64,000 nucleotides of DNA from Pomphorhynchus laevis (GCA_012934845.2 WNNJ02002209.1:17626-81625), one strand, 5' to 3'; numbered from the stretch's first letter, positions 29,826 through 41,715 are shown. Numbers and translations: made by a program. The notes: a model not told the origin generated them from the letters alone.

Positions 29826-30285
29826 TGCATAATTCAAAAAGTTAGTATAACAATTTTTTAATGTAAACTGTATATTTCCGCGAAAATATATTACCAATCA
29901 CTTGTTTAGCTTTGCAAGGTATATACATGTTTGTATAGAAGGTTATAATTTAAGGTTATTATATATTAATAATATTATATATAATAATATTATTAATATT
30001 ATTATATATATTATTTAAGAATGAATAAATATCGAATACATATTATTAAGGTCTATACATGTTGGACACATATCGTATATATATTAATGGTTTTTTGCCC
30101 ACTCACAAAAATTTCAAGGAAAACGTAGGCTGTTCTCGTTCATAGTATAAAATTTTTGCATTGCAGACTTAAATATCTTTAGGTCGGATACCACTATTTC
30201 GTATAGAGGAAAATTCCATGATCTAATCGATCTAGCGCGGATATTCTGCATATTAAGAATTACGATATATAAGTGGCATCTGCTT
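29826..30285. other. AT-rich non-coding DNA
   Basis: Low-complexity ATTAATATT palindromes around 29955-30015. No gene or known repeat recognised. Confidence 0.5.
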
Positions 30286-30600
30286 AAATAGTTCTAACTC
30301 CGCCATGGCCGGTCCCAAACCCGTGCTGAGAAAGAAGGAGTGTTGGCGATAGACTTCGCAACAAGCCAGCCGTAAAACAAAACTGTCGCATCAACTTTAT
30401 GGAATGTTGTCTCAATGCTCTGAATGTCAGGACTACGGCGTCCCCGGTAAGCAACGCGCTCAGGTACGACCTGCATACGTCATGATTTGATAAGTGTTGG
30501 ACTGGAAACCAAAGACGTCCTCGATAGAGCCAAGTGGAGGCAACACTCAAAAGCAGCGGACCCCGTCCCTACACGGGAAAGACGCTTAAGAAAAAGAAGA
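30286..30600 (+). mobile_element. RTE-type LINE 3' end
   Basis: In the frame that ends at about 30600 the plus strand reads KDVLDRAKWRQHSKAADPVP then RERRLRKRR. The pattern DR.KWR......ADP......R is the standard C-terminus of RTE-clade LINEs, also seen at about 49150-49225. The 5' part (30286-30500) is degraded. Local GC is higher than in the flanks, consistent with an insertion. Confidence 0.6.
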
Positions 30601-31075
30601 TCTACTTAAATAGTTCTATTAAATAGTATGTCATAGTTCTATGACATCTATTAAATAGTTATAAACTTATGATGAAAATTATTCACATAAATTCTGGCAG
30701 TTAGAGAAATGCTTTAGAGAAAAACTCAGGATATTTTGAATCTGCATTTTGGTAGTTGCTCAATTAATGAACATGCCTTTGTCATTAATGTTAATGTGAT
30801 CACCTATCTTAGCTCTTGATCGATACATGCGACAACCTTAGCAAACTGAGTAAATGAGTATCCAGACAGTAAAAACCTCCTAATTGTTCTTGTTAAAGCA
30901 TGTAACAATCACATTTTGGCTTTATTCAAAGCCAATTATTATTTAGAATTTATTGTGTATTGTTACAATTATTTATTATATATTATATATTAATACGAAT
31001 ATTTATTATATTTTATTATAATAAAATATAATAAATTGTGCCACTGGTTATATTATAATATTGTGCCACTGGTTG
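30601..31075. other. AT-rich non-coding DNA
   Basis: Nothing recognised. It contains a short internal duplication of TTGTGCCACTGGTT at about 31035 and 31062, next to the SINE end. Confidence 0.5.
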
Positions 31076-31300
31076 CGGCACAATATTATCCTCACAGGTA
31101 TTGTTTCTATTTTTGAAACAGCAGGACGCTACTTATCAGTCTGGGTGAGTATCATCAGCTGCTGATTCAGATCTAAATTTCACGTTTTAACCCTTATTAT
31201 CTGCTTATTCCGTACACTGGTGCTGATCGGATTAGAACTCAAGACGTCTGTGTCGAGATTCAACGTTACATCTACTAGGCTTGCTGATCCAGTGGTGTAG
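31076..31300 (-). mobile_element. tRNA-derived SINE, copy 1
   Basis: On the minus strand the head reads AGCCTAGTAGATGTAACGTT (A-box-like, compare TRGYNNANNGG) followed about 30 bases later by GAGTTCTAATCC, close to the B-box consensus GGTTCGAATCC. Spacing and flanks fit a tRNA-related head. A body of about 150 bp follows and the tail ends in GAGGATAATATTGTGC. It matches 31468-31700 over the whole length at roughly four bases in five (by eye). It is not a functional tRNA: stems are disrupted. Confidence 0.65.
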
Positions 31301-31467
31301 ATATACATTTCTGTATATTACTTTTGATAGGGGCTCGCATTATAACGATTTATTAGAAACCTACCCTTTGTGTGTGATCCGCTAGCTGTATCACTGTTTT
31401 ACATGCTGCCACTTGCTATGAATGTTTTTAATTTAACTTGATTACATCTACAAGCTGAAATTATTCT

Positions 31468-31700
31468 GATTGTAGCACGATATTATCCTTACGGGTGTGG
31501 TTCCTATTTTTGATACAGTAGGACATCACTAATCAGCCTGGGTGGGTATCATCAGCTGCTGACCTATACTACATTTCACGTTGCGACCCTTATTATCTGC
31601 TTACTCTGTACACTGGTGCTGATCGGATTAGAACTCAGAACGTCTGTATCGCGATTCAACGATACATTCACTAAGCTTGCTGCACCATTAGTGTAGATCA
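31468..31700 (-). mobile_element. tRNA-derived SINE, copy 2
   Basis: Minus-strand head: GGTGCAGCAAGCTTAGTGAA as acceptor/A-box region, then GAGTTCTAATCCGATCAGCACC. The outer GGTGC and GCACC can pair like an acceptor stem, and GAGTTCTAATCC fits a B box. Same body as copy 1, tail GGATAATATCGTGCTACAA. It lies about 390 bp from copy 1 in the same orientation. Confidence 0.65.
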
Positions 31701-32259
31701 GAACCAGTGCATAATATTTATAATTATTTATTATTTATTATATTTATATGATGAACTATAGAAGCTTTATTGAATACATCTAGAAAACAAAACAAAATGT
31801 TATACAATCACGACATTTACCCTAGCCAAATATAATCGTTTAAGTACGTGGGGTAATTTCGCTTCCGCTGCGGTCTTAGTAAACTGCGATAATTCGTTCC
31901 AATCATGTCCTGATTCTGGCACATAGGAGGAATCTTCTTCGTCAATCGAGTTATTGTTCATCTTTTGATCAGATTGAATATCTTGAATGTGTTCCTTATT
32001 TGTAGTATCATTCGATTGTTTGGACATACCATTATAAGCATTGCTCGATGTAGTCAGTTCCGTTCTCCCGGGAGCTACGTCTCGTAGAGAAACAAAGCTC
32101 TCCCGATTATCAGGATATCTTACAACATCATAGTTCGGATTAGCGACTACTAGCTTTACTGGTTCCACTAGAAGCTAGAATTTAGATTTTCGAGCGTGTC
32201 GCCTTACTAGTATATCTGATTCCACCAGCCAATCAGGCATCGGTATTCCATCATTAGTC

Positions 32260-33010
32260 TTACGCGGATATGTAAAAATTCGCTCGTGGGGTTTGATTTG
32301 TTGCAATTGACAACAATGACCTTATACTATTAAGGACCTTTGGAAGTATAGTCTCCCAAGCGTTCAAATGAAGTGATTGACTCATTAAAGTGGCAGAGAC
32401 TGCCGTCCAGATCGTGGATTTCAAATCTTTCACATTGCCCATTGCCCCTTGGATTATATGGGGAAGTAGAACTACTTGCACTAATATGTTCGCGCAGGAA
32501 ACGGCGTGTATAAGAAGACAAGAATGAGGTGCCTCGATCCGAGTGAACATAATTCGGACATCAAAATATCCCGAATATTTGACGAAGACAGCGACATATC
32601 GTTTCAGATGACATATCTGAGCATGGAAATGCAAAAGGATAGCGACTAAACTCATATATTTCAACGAATAGGTATTTTTTTCTTGTTCTACTCGGTAGAA
32701 CAAAATCCAGGCACAACCTATCAAAGGGTCTGGTAGCTTTGATTACATGGCAATCCTTTGGAGAAGCGAATTTCGGTTTGCAACATTTACAAGCAACACA
32801 TTGTTCACACACTCTTTTTATCTCTTCCATTAAGTATCCAAGATTTCGAGATCTAACGTAGTGTGACAAACGGCTAATTTCGGGACGGCATAGCATCTCG
32901 TGCATCCGCATTAAGTTATTCGTGATACTTATTGAGCTGCATGTTCGCGTAAGTGCGTCAACAGGACGTTTAAGCTTCCAGGACGATAACAGATATCGAA
33001 ATCGAAACAC
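32260..33010 (-). mobile_element. Integrase part of the gypsy-like fossil
   Basis: Zinc site (H...H...CEQCVACKCC), start of the catalytic core (DRLCLDFVLPSRTRKKYLFV), and a later core segment with HILVRSDRGTSF-like and NPRGNGQCERF blocks in neighbouring frames. Confidence 0.75.
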
Positions 33011-33683
33011 GCCAATTCGACTTTCCAGCGCTCAATCTTGTCATTTTTGATTTTATTCTGGCTTCTGGGATAGAAAATAAAGCTCACTGATCTCTGATCG
33101 GTTAATATATTGAAGTGTCTACCAATGAGAAAATCTTGTCATTTGAGTACGGATTCAACTATTGCCTGGGTCTCTTTCTCCATGGAAGAATATTTCCGCT
33201 CGTATTTCGACAATCGTCGTGCAAATAATGCTACAGATCTTCCATCGCCGTTAAGTGTAGCTACTACACTGGCATCGTAAGCGTATATTTTAGCTGTCAA
33301 TGATTTAGCATCATCTAGTCAGCTCGCAATTCCACTTAAGAAATTGATCTTTTCTGAATAATTAGGGATCCAGGAGGAATAATATCCAAATATACCCATT
33401 ATGCGTTTGAGTGACTTCATATCATCAGGAGCGGCAATTTGGAATAATACGGATAGCCTTTCGGGTTCGGCTTCTGGCTACCTTGTGTGACCAAATATCC
33501 CAACAGTTTTACTTCAGTTAGCCCAAACTCGCATTTTTGCTCATTTAATGTCAGCCCAATCTGTGAAGCAACATTCTTAAATTTCGCGAGATTCTTGTTG
33601 TGATCACTCTGTGTCTACCATAAATAGTGATGTTATCAAGGTAAGCGTAAGTGTCCCTCAAATCCCAGTTTCTATAAGTTGAT

Positions 33684-34253
33684 TCATCGCTCTTTGAAAG
33701 CATGATCCGCGTTCTTCAGTCCAAATGGTAGTCTATTGAAATGGTATAGCCTACCATCGACTTCAAAGCCTGTAAACATACAATCATCTTCGTGCAACTC
33801 GATTTGATGATACACAGATTGAAGGTCGATCGTTGAGAAGTATTTGAATTTCCTAATTTCCAACATCAAGTCTTGAAGGTTAAGTAAGGGATATGCATCC
33901 AGCATTGAATATTTATTTATTGTTCGAGAATAATCGATTACTAGCCGATTTCTATGTCGATCAGGATGAACCACTAGAACCTGTGCTCGCCATGGAGTAG
34001 TACTTGGTTGAATAATTCTGTCTTCGAACAACTTTGATATTTCAGTTTTGATAAACGCTTGATCATAAAAACTGAAGAGACACGATCGAACAGCAATGCG
34101 TTTGTGATCACTCGTCAGATGTTGGAAGGGTCGAACAGGGCTTATTTTTGCACACTTCAGGCGTGCAACTACTAAATCTGATTCTGGTACGTGAAGTAAT
34201 AATTGAAAGCTGTTGTGGCGCTTCATAAATTCCACACCGAGGATTATTTTCAC
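33684..34253 (-). mobile_element. RT part of the gypsy-like fossil
   Basis: Reads FIKTEISKLFEDRIIQPSTT, NRLVIDYSRTIN, KYFSTIDLQSVYHQIELHED (motif A) and YHFNRLPFGLKNA (motif B), the standard Ty3/gypsy RT blocks. Confidence 0.8.
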
Positions 34254-34984
34254 ACAGAGTTCGTCAATTACTGAAATTTAACGTTCTCGTAGCACTTTCC
34301 ATTATACTCGATTGTAAGAGATACTTCTCTTGTAGTTGTTTTCAAATTGTTAGTAGCCATTGTTATCTGTTTTCGACTGTTTAGGAGATTGAGCTATAAG
34401 CGCCCCGCAAGATCAGATCTTATGAAGTTGCTAAAACTTCCTGTGTCAAACAAACACGACAGTTGAATATCACCAATTTTCACAATGCTATTACTCCGTG
34501 ATTCGTAAGATGTTAAGGGAAGTGTAGCCACTTTATTTCCATTCGTCTCGAAGACGGAAGATCGGCATACTTTTGCAAAGTGACCGACTTTATGGCATTT
34601 CCGACATGTTGATTCCCTGGCTGGGCACTCTGATTTACAATGTTTAACAGAACTTCCACAGAAGAAGCACCTTCAATTTCTTTTCGCGGATACTGCCATC
34701 ATGCATTCAGCTTCTTCTGATCGCACATCAATAGCGTCTTTTCCGGATTCAGGATGATTATCAGTCATCTTCGCCATTCGTAGGTACGGTCGTTTTATTG
34801 CAATAGCTCGTTTTCCGCCATCTCCATCGCTTTTGCCTGATCGATTGCGTCTAATAGTTTAAGTAGGTTATTCTCCAGAAGCCTTTGTCTTATTTTAGAT
34901 GAGCCTATTCTAATAATAAAGGCTTTCAGAATCGCTTGGTCCCCGTGATCGGCTGCTGAAACGTCAGTAAAATTACATTCATAA

Positions 34985-35600
34985 TAATAAAGATTTTCTT
35001 AAACACAATAACACAATAAATAATGACAAATAAAGAAAGAAAAATCAAAAACTTGTCAGAGATCTTTTTCCTTTTCTGTTCAGTCCTCTATCTTTGTGGC
35101 CTCAAGTCCAGTGGGATCTGAGCCCTCCAGCCAATCCAAAATTCCGCCTTTCAACTAAACCACCCGGGGTCATTCACTGCCCCCCGAAGATTCCAATCGT
35201 GGCAGCCTATGCTGGGTAAACGAGAGGCGAAGAGCTTGAGAAACCTTAGCCTTTGCTCTGGGGGACGTTCTTTAGAAAAGAAGACTAATCCCGAGATAGC
35301 CCAAGTGCCCCGTAGGCGCATCTAGGTTTTCCCTTTTTAATGACATATGCTGCGCCCGTTTCAGGGTCCACCTAGCTCTCTCCAGGATACGTTTAAGTAT
35401 ATCCAGGTCAGCTTTCGCCGACCAGTTCACCGTAACGGTGAACCCCAGGTATTTTACTCGACTCGTGAAGCTAGAGAGTGGTTGATTAGTCAAAATGGAG
35501 GAGAGGGCAGAGAATGCTAATCTCTTAAGTTTTTGCTTTGTTGTAGGGGCGCCATTGAAGACGACCACCTGCGATTTGGCGGAGTTTAAAATAAGATTGG
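34985..35600 (-). mobile_element. LINE fragment, thumb/C-terminal end, with TTATTATTA-type 3' end
   Basis: The minus frame 35272-35568 gives VVVFNGAPTTKQKLKRLAF, VKYLGFTVTVNWSAKADLDI, LERARWTLKRAQHM, the thumb/C-terminal region of a non-LTR RT of a different family from A and B. The 3' part runs to 34985, where it ends in TTATTATTATGAA at the gypsy-like element. 5'-truncated. Confidence 0.6.
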
Positions 35601-35639
35601 ACCATCTAACCTTATCTTATCTAATCTTAACTAAGATTA

Positions 35640-35830
35640 GATAAGATTAGTCGTCGTCGCCCCTTCGCCTGGAATCAGTTCCCTCTCGACGTCCACCGCG
35701 CTCCCTTCTTTATTACATTCAAATGCCGCATCCGTACCCACCTTCTCGATACATGATTTAGATTTTTTTGTTGTGGTCATGTAAACGTGCGCCGGCACGC
35801 ATTTGCCACGTAAAAATAAATATTTTTTAA
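35640..35830 (+). mobile_element. LINE 3' end (same family as 11101-11275)
   Basis: Plus strand reads RRPFAWNQFPLDVHRAPFFI then TFKCRIRTHLLDT stop, a typical WN.LP..VR.A.....FK C-terminus, followed by the tail with GTGCGCCGGCACGCATTTGC. It matches 11120-11275. 5'-truncated. Confidence 0.7.
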
Positions 35831-36940
35831 TTGAAAACTTCTCCGTTCACTGGTGAGTTGACCATTGTTAATCGCTCCTAATTTATTTTTTGTAAATTTG
35901 CTTGGCACTTTCGTTGACTTGATTTTGTTTGCTCTGCTATCTCCCGTTCCCGATATCCTTTGATGATTTAACATCGCTACTGCAAGGAAACTTCTCCGTG
36001 ATTATCTTCCGACTTTTCGTGCATTGTCTAATCCACCCTTGAAGTCATCGGAGTAATCTGAGATAGTCTATGACTATCCCTACTGCTGATATTAGGCGTT
36101 GATCTAATAATGTCGAACATGTGTTGCCTGTGCCGCTCCACGACGAGGCTATTGACAATAGGTGAAAGCTTAATACTTAATCGACTGCACCTAGCGGCCC
36201 TAATTCAGACAAATTGTTTAATTAATGATTAATTTAATTAACTGGATTTTCTTATGATTACGTTTGCCATCTTTATTTAGACAAATACATTAGATACTGT
36301 ATTTCAAAAACATTTAAGAAAAATAATTGTTTTCTTATTATAAAAAGTCATTAAAAATATATTATAACATTTTTATTAATTAGTTGAACATGTTTCTTTA
36401 ATGAATTATTTTGTAAGTAGTTTAGTTATTCGTAGTATACATATTAAAACCACACCGTTTTCGACAGTATGGCTTAAAATGTACGATTAGTCACCATATG
36501 TTGACAAATATGTTGTCCAAACGCCTAAGTAGACTGTAACAGCTAACTTGGACGATAACAAAGCACGTTGGCAATTCAAATTGACCTTTTTAGAAATTTT
36601 AAGCCCAATAAATACAAGTAAAGGATTTGTCACGTATTACATATGAGCAAATGCATTTTTATACCTGACATTTATTGATAATAATCAATAACTTACCCTG
36701 AAATGAGACTTCGAATTTTTATAAAATAGAAAGATTAGATTTGGCTTAGATAAATAAAATAATTTATAAATATTGAATTAAACCTTTTAAAATTAAATTA
36801 ATTAATTACATTAATTATTATATTTTTAAAATTAGATAAATTAATAAAATTAATTTCAAGTTTAAATTATTATATTATTAAATTTAATTGAGTATTGAAA
36901 AAATATTTAATTTTATTATAAATTTTTATAATTAATTTGA
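35831..36940. other. Non-coding, AT-rich
   Basis: No gene or recognised repeat. 36700-36940 is nearly all A/T. Confidence 0.5.
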
Positions 36941-36998
36941 TTATCTAGTATCTTATTAAAGCATATTGTATATTATTCATTCATAAAAAATTTTCGCT

Positions 36999-37322
36999 TT
37001 ATAGTTTAAATTTATTTTTAATATTATCTATTTTTATATTATTGTGTTGATTTATATATTTTACTATTTTCTGCTTGATGTTATTTTTATAGTAACCTAG
37101 TTTAAAATATGTATCTATTAAATTATTTAAATGATTTTGAAGAAAGCCAATATCATTACATATTGTTGCAATTCTTAAAATTTCATTATTTAATGTATTA
37201 TATTTTATATTATATGGTATGCATGAATGCTCATGCAAAAATATGTTTCTTGTAAATTTAAATATGTCATCTTTACGATATAAATTAATAGTAGTTTTAG
37301 TTAATGTTAATTTAATGTTCAT
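36999..37322 (-). CDS. Penelope-like RT C-terminal fragment
   Basis: 107 codons nearly identical to residues about 97-200 of the 27006-27629 protein: MNIKLTLTKTTINLYRKDDI, FLHEHSCIPYN, NNEILRIATICNDIGFLQNH, with a short internal duplication QHNNIKIDNIKNKFK. High identity implies both copies are young or recently duplicated. Confidence 0.7.
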   Translation of the reverse strand: MNIKLTLTKTTINLYRKDDIFKFTRNIFLHEHSCIPYNIKYNTLNNEILRIATICNDIGFLQNHLNNLIDTYFKLGYYKNNIKQKIVKYINQHNNIKIDNIKNKFKL

Positions 37323-37749
37323 ATCTAGATATACACCTTCTTTATCATTAATATTAGTATTGCTTTAAGAATCAAACTATGTGGATTGATTTAATGTTCA
37401 TATCTAGATATTAACGGCGATCTACTAGTCTAAGATTAAGAATTTAACTTTAAATTCAGAATTAATTCGTAAATTAAGAATTTATCATCAATATCAGTTT
37501 TATTAAGAATAGGCTACCTGGATAAATTTGTTCACTAATTGAATAAAAATTATTAGAGTTAAATACACATATATCATCAATGTATCGAAATATATATTTC
37601 ATATATTTATATTGTTTAGATTTAGTTTTTACACAGTTATGAACAAATTCATATAAAAGTTAATTTTTAGGAATTGAATAATAAATAACAGACTTTGTAT
37701 CAGATTAATAATTAGAGGTCGTATGTAGGAACTGTTATTTTATCAGGTT

Positions 37750-37992
37750 TCAATATATACCTTCTCTATCGTTAATATTGGCTTTATTAAGAATAAGGCT
37801 ACCTGAATAAATTTGCTCGCTTATTGAATAAAAATTATTAGAGTTAAATACGCATACATCATCAACATATCGAAACATATATTTTATATCTTTATATAAT
37901 TTAGATTTAGTTTTCAAACAGTTATGAACAAATTCATATTCTATAAAGCTTAGAAATATGTCAGCTATAATTGGGCTACTATTACCTCCCAT
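37750..37992 (-). CDS. Penelope-like RT fragment with motifs B and C
   Basis: 80 codons starting MGGNSSPIIADIFLSFIEYE, with FRYVDDVCVFNSNNF (catalytic Asp pair) and the IYSGSLILNKANINDREGIY segment, parallel to 27036-27290. Confidence 0.7.
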   Translation of the reverse strand: MGGNSSPIIADIFLSFIEYEFVHNCLKTKSKLYKDIKYMFRYVDDVCVFNSNNFYSISEQIYSGSLILNKANINDREGIY

Positions 37993-38610
37993 TGGAACAA
38001 CTTTTATTTGTCTAAATAAAGATGCCCCTAAATAATTAATAGATTATAGATAAATAATATAGATTATATAATCTATTAAATAATTAATAAGTATTAGAGG
38101 TCATCAGGAGGAACTGATATGCTATCAGGTTCCGGCTCCTAACTCCTCTACCCAACATGGCAGCGGGGCCAAATACATGCTAATGATGTATTTCATCTGA
38201 AATAACTATCTAGTATCCTATTCTAATACAAAATATATTATTTATTATCCATCCATAAAAATGTGCCACTTAAGAGTTTAAATTTATTTTTAATATTATT
38301 GTGTTGATTTATATATGTTACTATTTTCTGTTTGATGGTATTTTCATAGTAACCCAGTTTAAAATATGCATCTATTAAATTATTTAAATGATTTTGAAGA
38401 AAGTCAATATCATTACATATTGTTGCAATTCTTAAAATTTCATTATTTAATTATATTTTATATTATATGGTATGGGTTATAGATCATCGGGAGAACTGAT
38501 ATGTTTTTTTTATTTTTTTATTATTTTATTCAATTACAAGACTGTAGCCGTAGGGCTGTTTTGTTTGATCACATGAAAAAAAAAGAAAAAAGAGTTGAAA
38601 AGAAAAAAAT

Positions 38611-39399
38611 TCAACATTCCTCCCAAGGATAACGATCCGGTATAGACTGTGAGTTTGTCTCGCACAGCCATTGCTCCATCCTCCGCATGAACTGCTGTCT
38701 ACTCTGAATAGCGACCATATCCTCCGGAAGTAAGTTCCACATCCTCACCGCCCGGTGCGATAGGCGACTGATTCTAGACAGCTTCCCATGGTGCAGCGTT
38801 TTTACAGTCAAAGATTGGCCCCGATTCGTATAACGTTTGTTCTGTTGGATACAGTTTGTCGGCCACCCATCACGCACGAGTAACATATCACTGAAGCATA
38901 AGATGTCGCTACACACTATCGCATACCGAACCAACGGTATGCTTATCTCTCGCAAGCGATCCCTATAAGAATAACTACTCGGAAGACAACAGCACCTCGT
39001 CAACCTGCGAAGAACATTTTCTAAATCATTCAGCTCGCCTCGCGTGCACGGAAATGTTGCTGGTGTACAGTATAAAAGAATGGGCCTAATTATTGAGTTG
39101 TACATCACTTTAAGACAAAACACAGATGGGCAACGAAAGCACCTACGAAGCACATAGCTCAATTGTCTGGTCGACTGAATAATCTTGTCTGTGTTTGGAC
39201 GACTTTTTAACGATTCGTGCACAAGTACCCCTAAGTCTCTAGTGCACTGTACCTGCTCAATTGGCTCACCACCTAAACTATACATAAAAGAAAATTTCTT
39301 AACTTCTAAGTGCATGTGACTGCACTTCGAGGTATTCAAAAGCAAGCCCGTCGTCCTGTTACATATGCTTATAGTGTCGAGGTCACCTTGAAGCTCCAA
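38611..39399 (-). CDS. LINE B4 RT thumb and C-terminal domain
   Basis: 262 codons: LQGDLDTISICNRTTGLLLN, TSKCSHMHL, CTRDLGVLVHESLKSRPNTD, RPILLYCTPATFP, LENVLRRLTRCCCL, RGQSLTVKTL, RAVRMWNLLPEDMVAI. This is the region after YADD in family B-type proteins, but clearly diverged from copies B2 and B3 (a distinct subfamily). The YADD equivalent (LAFADDLKLW) lies just upstream at about 39430-39450. Confidence 0.8.
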   Translation of the reverse strand: MELQGDLDTISICNRTTGLLLNTSKCSHMHLEVKKFSFMYSLGGEPIEQVQCTRDLGVLVHESLKSRPNTDKIIQSTRQLSYVLRRCFRCPSVFCLKVMYNSIIRPILLYCTPATFPCTRGELNDLENVLRRLTRCCCLPSSYSYRDRLREISIPLVRYAIVCSDILCFSDMLLVRDGWPTNCIQQNKRYTNRGQSLTVKTLHHGKLSRISRLSHRAVRMWNLLPEDMVAIQSRQQFMRRMEQWLCETNSQSIPDRYPWEEC

Positions 39400-39519
39400 A
39401 CGGTTATCATATGAACGAACACACTTCCATAACTTCAGGTCATCCGCAAACGCTAGTACATCACATATGATATTATTCCAGCTTCATACCTTTGTCTTTT
39501 TATTTTTTTATAGAGCTGA

Positions 39520-40673
39520 AACGACGACGATATTGAAGGTATTCTGACCGAAGACCCTGAATTTTCAGAGATGACTTAAATAATTTATTTCGCATCTTCA
39601 AAATATCAAGTAACTCATGATCAAACCACGGAGGTTTAAGTTTCGAAGAGGATTGTACGGTTTTCAATGGGACTACGCAATCCTAAGATAGTTGAGAGAA
39701 ACAGACAAAGTTTTCCAATCATCGATATCACTGACAACACTGTTGTGAAGACCCAATCGTACTGTAAGCTTACGGAGGGCATCCGTATCCACCTTATTCC
39801 ATTTGCGTTTGAAGTACTTAACTGCGTTAGGTGGGGCTTCGGCACAGAAACCAGTAAAAAACTTAATGACAAGATGGTCACTGAGTCCAATGGGAGGGTC
39901 ATCTTGAACTTCTCGTATGTCAAGAAATGTTTTACTGAAAACTAAATCCAATAACGAGAAGCTATTTCCCATAAACCTGGTTGACTGAGTGACTTGTTGT
40001 ATAAGAGCTAAATCGTCCACAAGAAAATTCCATCAGTCGACATCCATCTGACTTACACCGCGAGGACATTCGAAAGGGGAGCTCCCAGTTAGGTTCGGAA
40101 TATTAAAGTCACCAAGAAGAATGAAATTGGACGGTTTCGACACTTTCGTGAAATAACTAATCATGTCATGTTTCAAGCAGCAAGTGCGCGGAGTACGATA
40201 TCAAACGCAAATCGACATTGTCGTATCACCCAATTTTACTGTTAAAGAGAGCGACTCTAATAGATCATCATCTCGATACGACATGACGTTGGTCACAATC
40301 ATTTTGTTGTCTACATAGATCGCAACCCCACCACCACGTCAAGTGTTTCCTCGGTCAGTTCTTAATAGTGAGAAGCCCGGGATGTTAACACAATTGTCAT
40401 CAATACCACTGTGCAGCCAGGTCTCAGTGATTGCGAAAAAGACGCGTCGCTGTTTGATAAATAAAAGTTGAACTCATCAAATTTAGAGACTAAGCTGCGA
40501 TCATTGAAACATGCAATCCTGATAGGATGACTACCGTAAATCACCGGACTTTTCGATAAGATAGTACGAAATGAAACCAAGTCTCCTAAAGCTCCCTTCG
40601 TTGAGATTTTATAGTTAACTTCTCCCACCGTACAAATGGTCGGCGTCGAACCACCCAAAGATTTCGGATACAT
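39520..40673 (-). CDS. LINE B4 endonuclease, frame-broken
   Basis: Blocks in order over several frames: HPIRIACFNDRSLVSKFDEF (40362-40673; the usual N.RSL.NK.DE start), the TETWL region in another frame near 40400, VIIYVDNKMIVTNV, a YRTPR block near 40190, NFILLGDFNIPNL (GDFN motif near 40110), then LALIQQVTQSTRF, SLLDLVFSK and IGLSDHLVIKF (SDH motif, 39673-40020). All the catalytic blocks are recognisable but interrupted by stops. Confidence 0.75.
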
Positions 40674-41455
40674 AAATCCTCCTCACCTAATTGACGCCTG
40701 TTATATAGTTCCTTCTTAGCAAGAGACAATTGATGGCGATCCTCGATCGAAAGGTCCTTGAAAATGCGCATAGACGTACCCGTTAATCTGTAAGCTCTAT
40801 TAAGAATGGAAGCGGCTTGATTAGAAGACGCACAAACTAATCTTAGTAATCTAGTCTTACCATTTCCGTCTCTTTTGCCAATTCTGTGAAGGGCCAAAAC
40901 CTGTAGAGATTCTGCCAAACCTTCCTCACCCTCAACGAAAACGCCGGATAGGATCTGCCGCACTGAGCCAACATCATCATTAATACGATTTTGAGCACTG
41001 TCGGATTGGGACTCATAAACGTTGGCAAAGATCACACATTTGGATCTATCTATAACAGATCTTTTATCTCGTATGTTACTCGAACGTGTGGTCCGGATAG
41101 ATCGCAGCTCCAGACGAGTTGCCGCATGAGAGGCTCCAGAATGAGTTGCCGAAATTGGGACGATCTTCTTTGTAGTGCATTGATCTATTGTTGCATGGTC
41201 TGTTTGTGATCCTCGATCAGAAATTCTATTTATCTTGCAAGCTCTGCTACCGATACTTGGTGAAGGAATTTGTTTAAAAGTAGGTACCGATGGTACACGT
41301 GGCTGGTACTGCTCATTTCCATCTGGTTCAATACTGCATTTCGTAACTCCGCAAGTTTCGCTTTGCATTGCATCACTTTTGAATTGGTTTGTTCGACACA
41401 CCGAACTATGCAAATCAGCAGTAGTGACGTTAAGCGTGTCAAGGGTGGGAGACAT
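40586..41455 (-). CDS. LINE B4 N-terminal domain
   Basis: 289 codons. Residues about 125-260 carry the CR1-group block: IFANVYESQSDSAQNRINDD, LQVLALHRIGKRDGNGKTRL, LRLVCASSNQAASILNRAYR, RIFKDLSIEDRHQLSLAKKE, RRQLGEEDLCIRNLWVV. The upstream part (41573-41833, another frame) adds a Cys pair (FLCGICASK) and a coiled-coil-like stretch, perhaps a zinc-binding head. Homologous to 12384-13442, residues about 100-215. Confidence 0.7.
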   Translation of the reverse strand: MSPTLDTLNVTTADLHSSVCRTNQFKSDAMQSETCGVTKCSIEPDGNEQYQPRVPSVPTFKQIPSPSIGSRACKINRISDRGSQTDHATIDQCTTKKIVPISATHSGASHAATRLELRSIRTTRSSNIRDKRSVIDRSKCVIFANVYESQSDSAQNRINDDVGSVRQILSGVFVEGEEGLAESLQVLALHRIGKRDGNGKTRLLRLVCASSNQAASILNRAYRLTGTSMRIFKDLSIEDRHQLSLAKKELYNRRQLGEEDLCIRNLWVVRRRPFVRWEKLTIKSQRREL

Positions 41456-41715
41456 ATTGGGACCATGATGCTGTGACTATGCTCCATCATCCAGGTGCAG
41501 CTGAAGGAGTTAGGAGAAGTCGTTTCCGTTCTGTGATGAGAAGGATCGTTTGATTTTATTGTATAGTCTGAGTCACTGACAGCATTGACCATCAACGGTG
41601 ATTCTACTTTTTTCCTTCAGCCCGTCGCCAGTATCAAATACTTGACAGGTATTCAACTCTCCAGAAATAAGCACGGACCGAGATGGCCTCTTGTCTGGCT
41701 TGGCACAAAGAACCC

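Larger units (their letters stand above)
31790..34985 (-). mobile_element. Ty3/gypsy-like LTR element (fossil), 3.2 kb
   Basis: Parts on the minus strand, in order: gag with zinc knuckle (about 34560-34980, CFFCGS ... CRKCHK), protease around 34430-34480 (LFDTGSF-like), RT (33684-34253; STIDLQSVYHQIEL, NRLPFGLKNA), RNase H region (about 33010-33600), integrase (32260-33010; HH-CC zinc site with CEQCVAC, then LDFV) and a tail (31800-32168). The 5' side is cut at about 34985 by a LINE end. LTRs are not identified. It resembles the element at 13600-17985. It is broken, with many breaks, and of moderate to old age. Confidence 0.8.
36940..38480 (-). mobile_element. Cluster of Penelope-like (family P) fragments
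   Basis: At least four minus-strand pieces of the family seen at 27006: a C-terminal RT part (36999-37322), an internal RT part with YIDD-equivalent (about 37490-37660), another RT part with PMGGNSSP and FRYVDDVCVFN (37750-37992), and a 3' end plus C-terminal part (38095-38470) with the conserved 3' block at 38093-38165. Pieces are in one orientation but out of order, suggesting repeated insertion or rearrangement. Confidence 0.7.

Noticed and set aside
31076-31700. The paired 230-bp repeats as LTRs of the neighbouring gypsy-like fossil
   Set aside because: Both lie on the same side of the element, and each has a tRNA-like head with box A and box B, which fits SINEs better.
31640-31700. Functional tRNA gene
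   Set aside because: Box A and B are present but the T and anticodon stems do not pair and a non-tRNA body follows.
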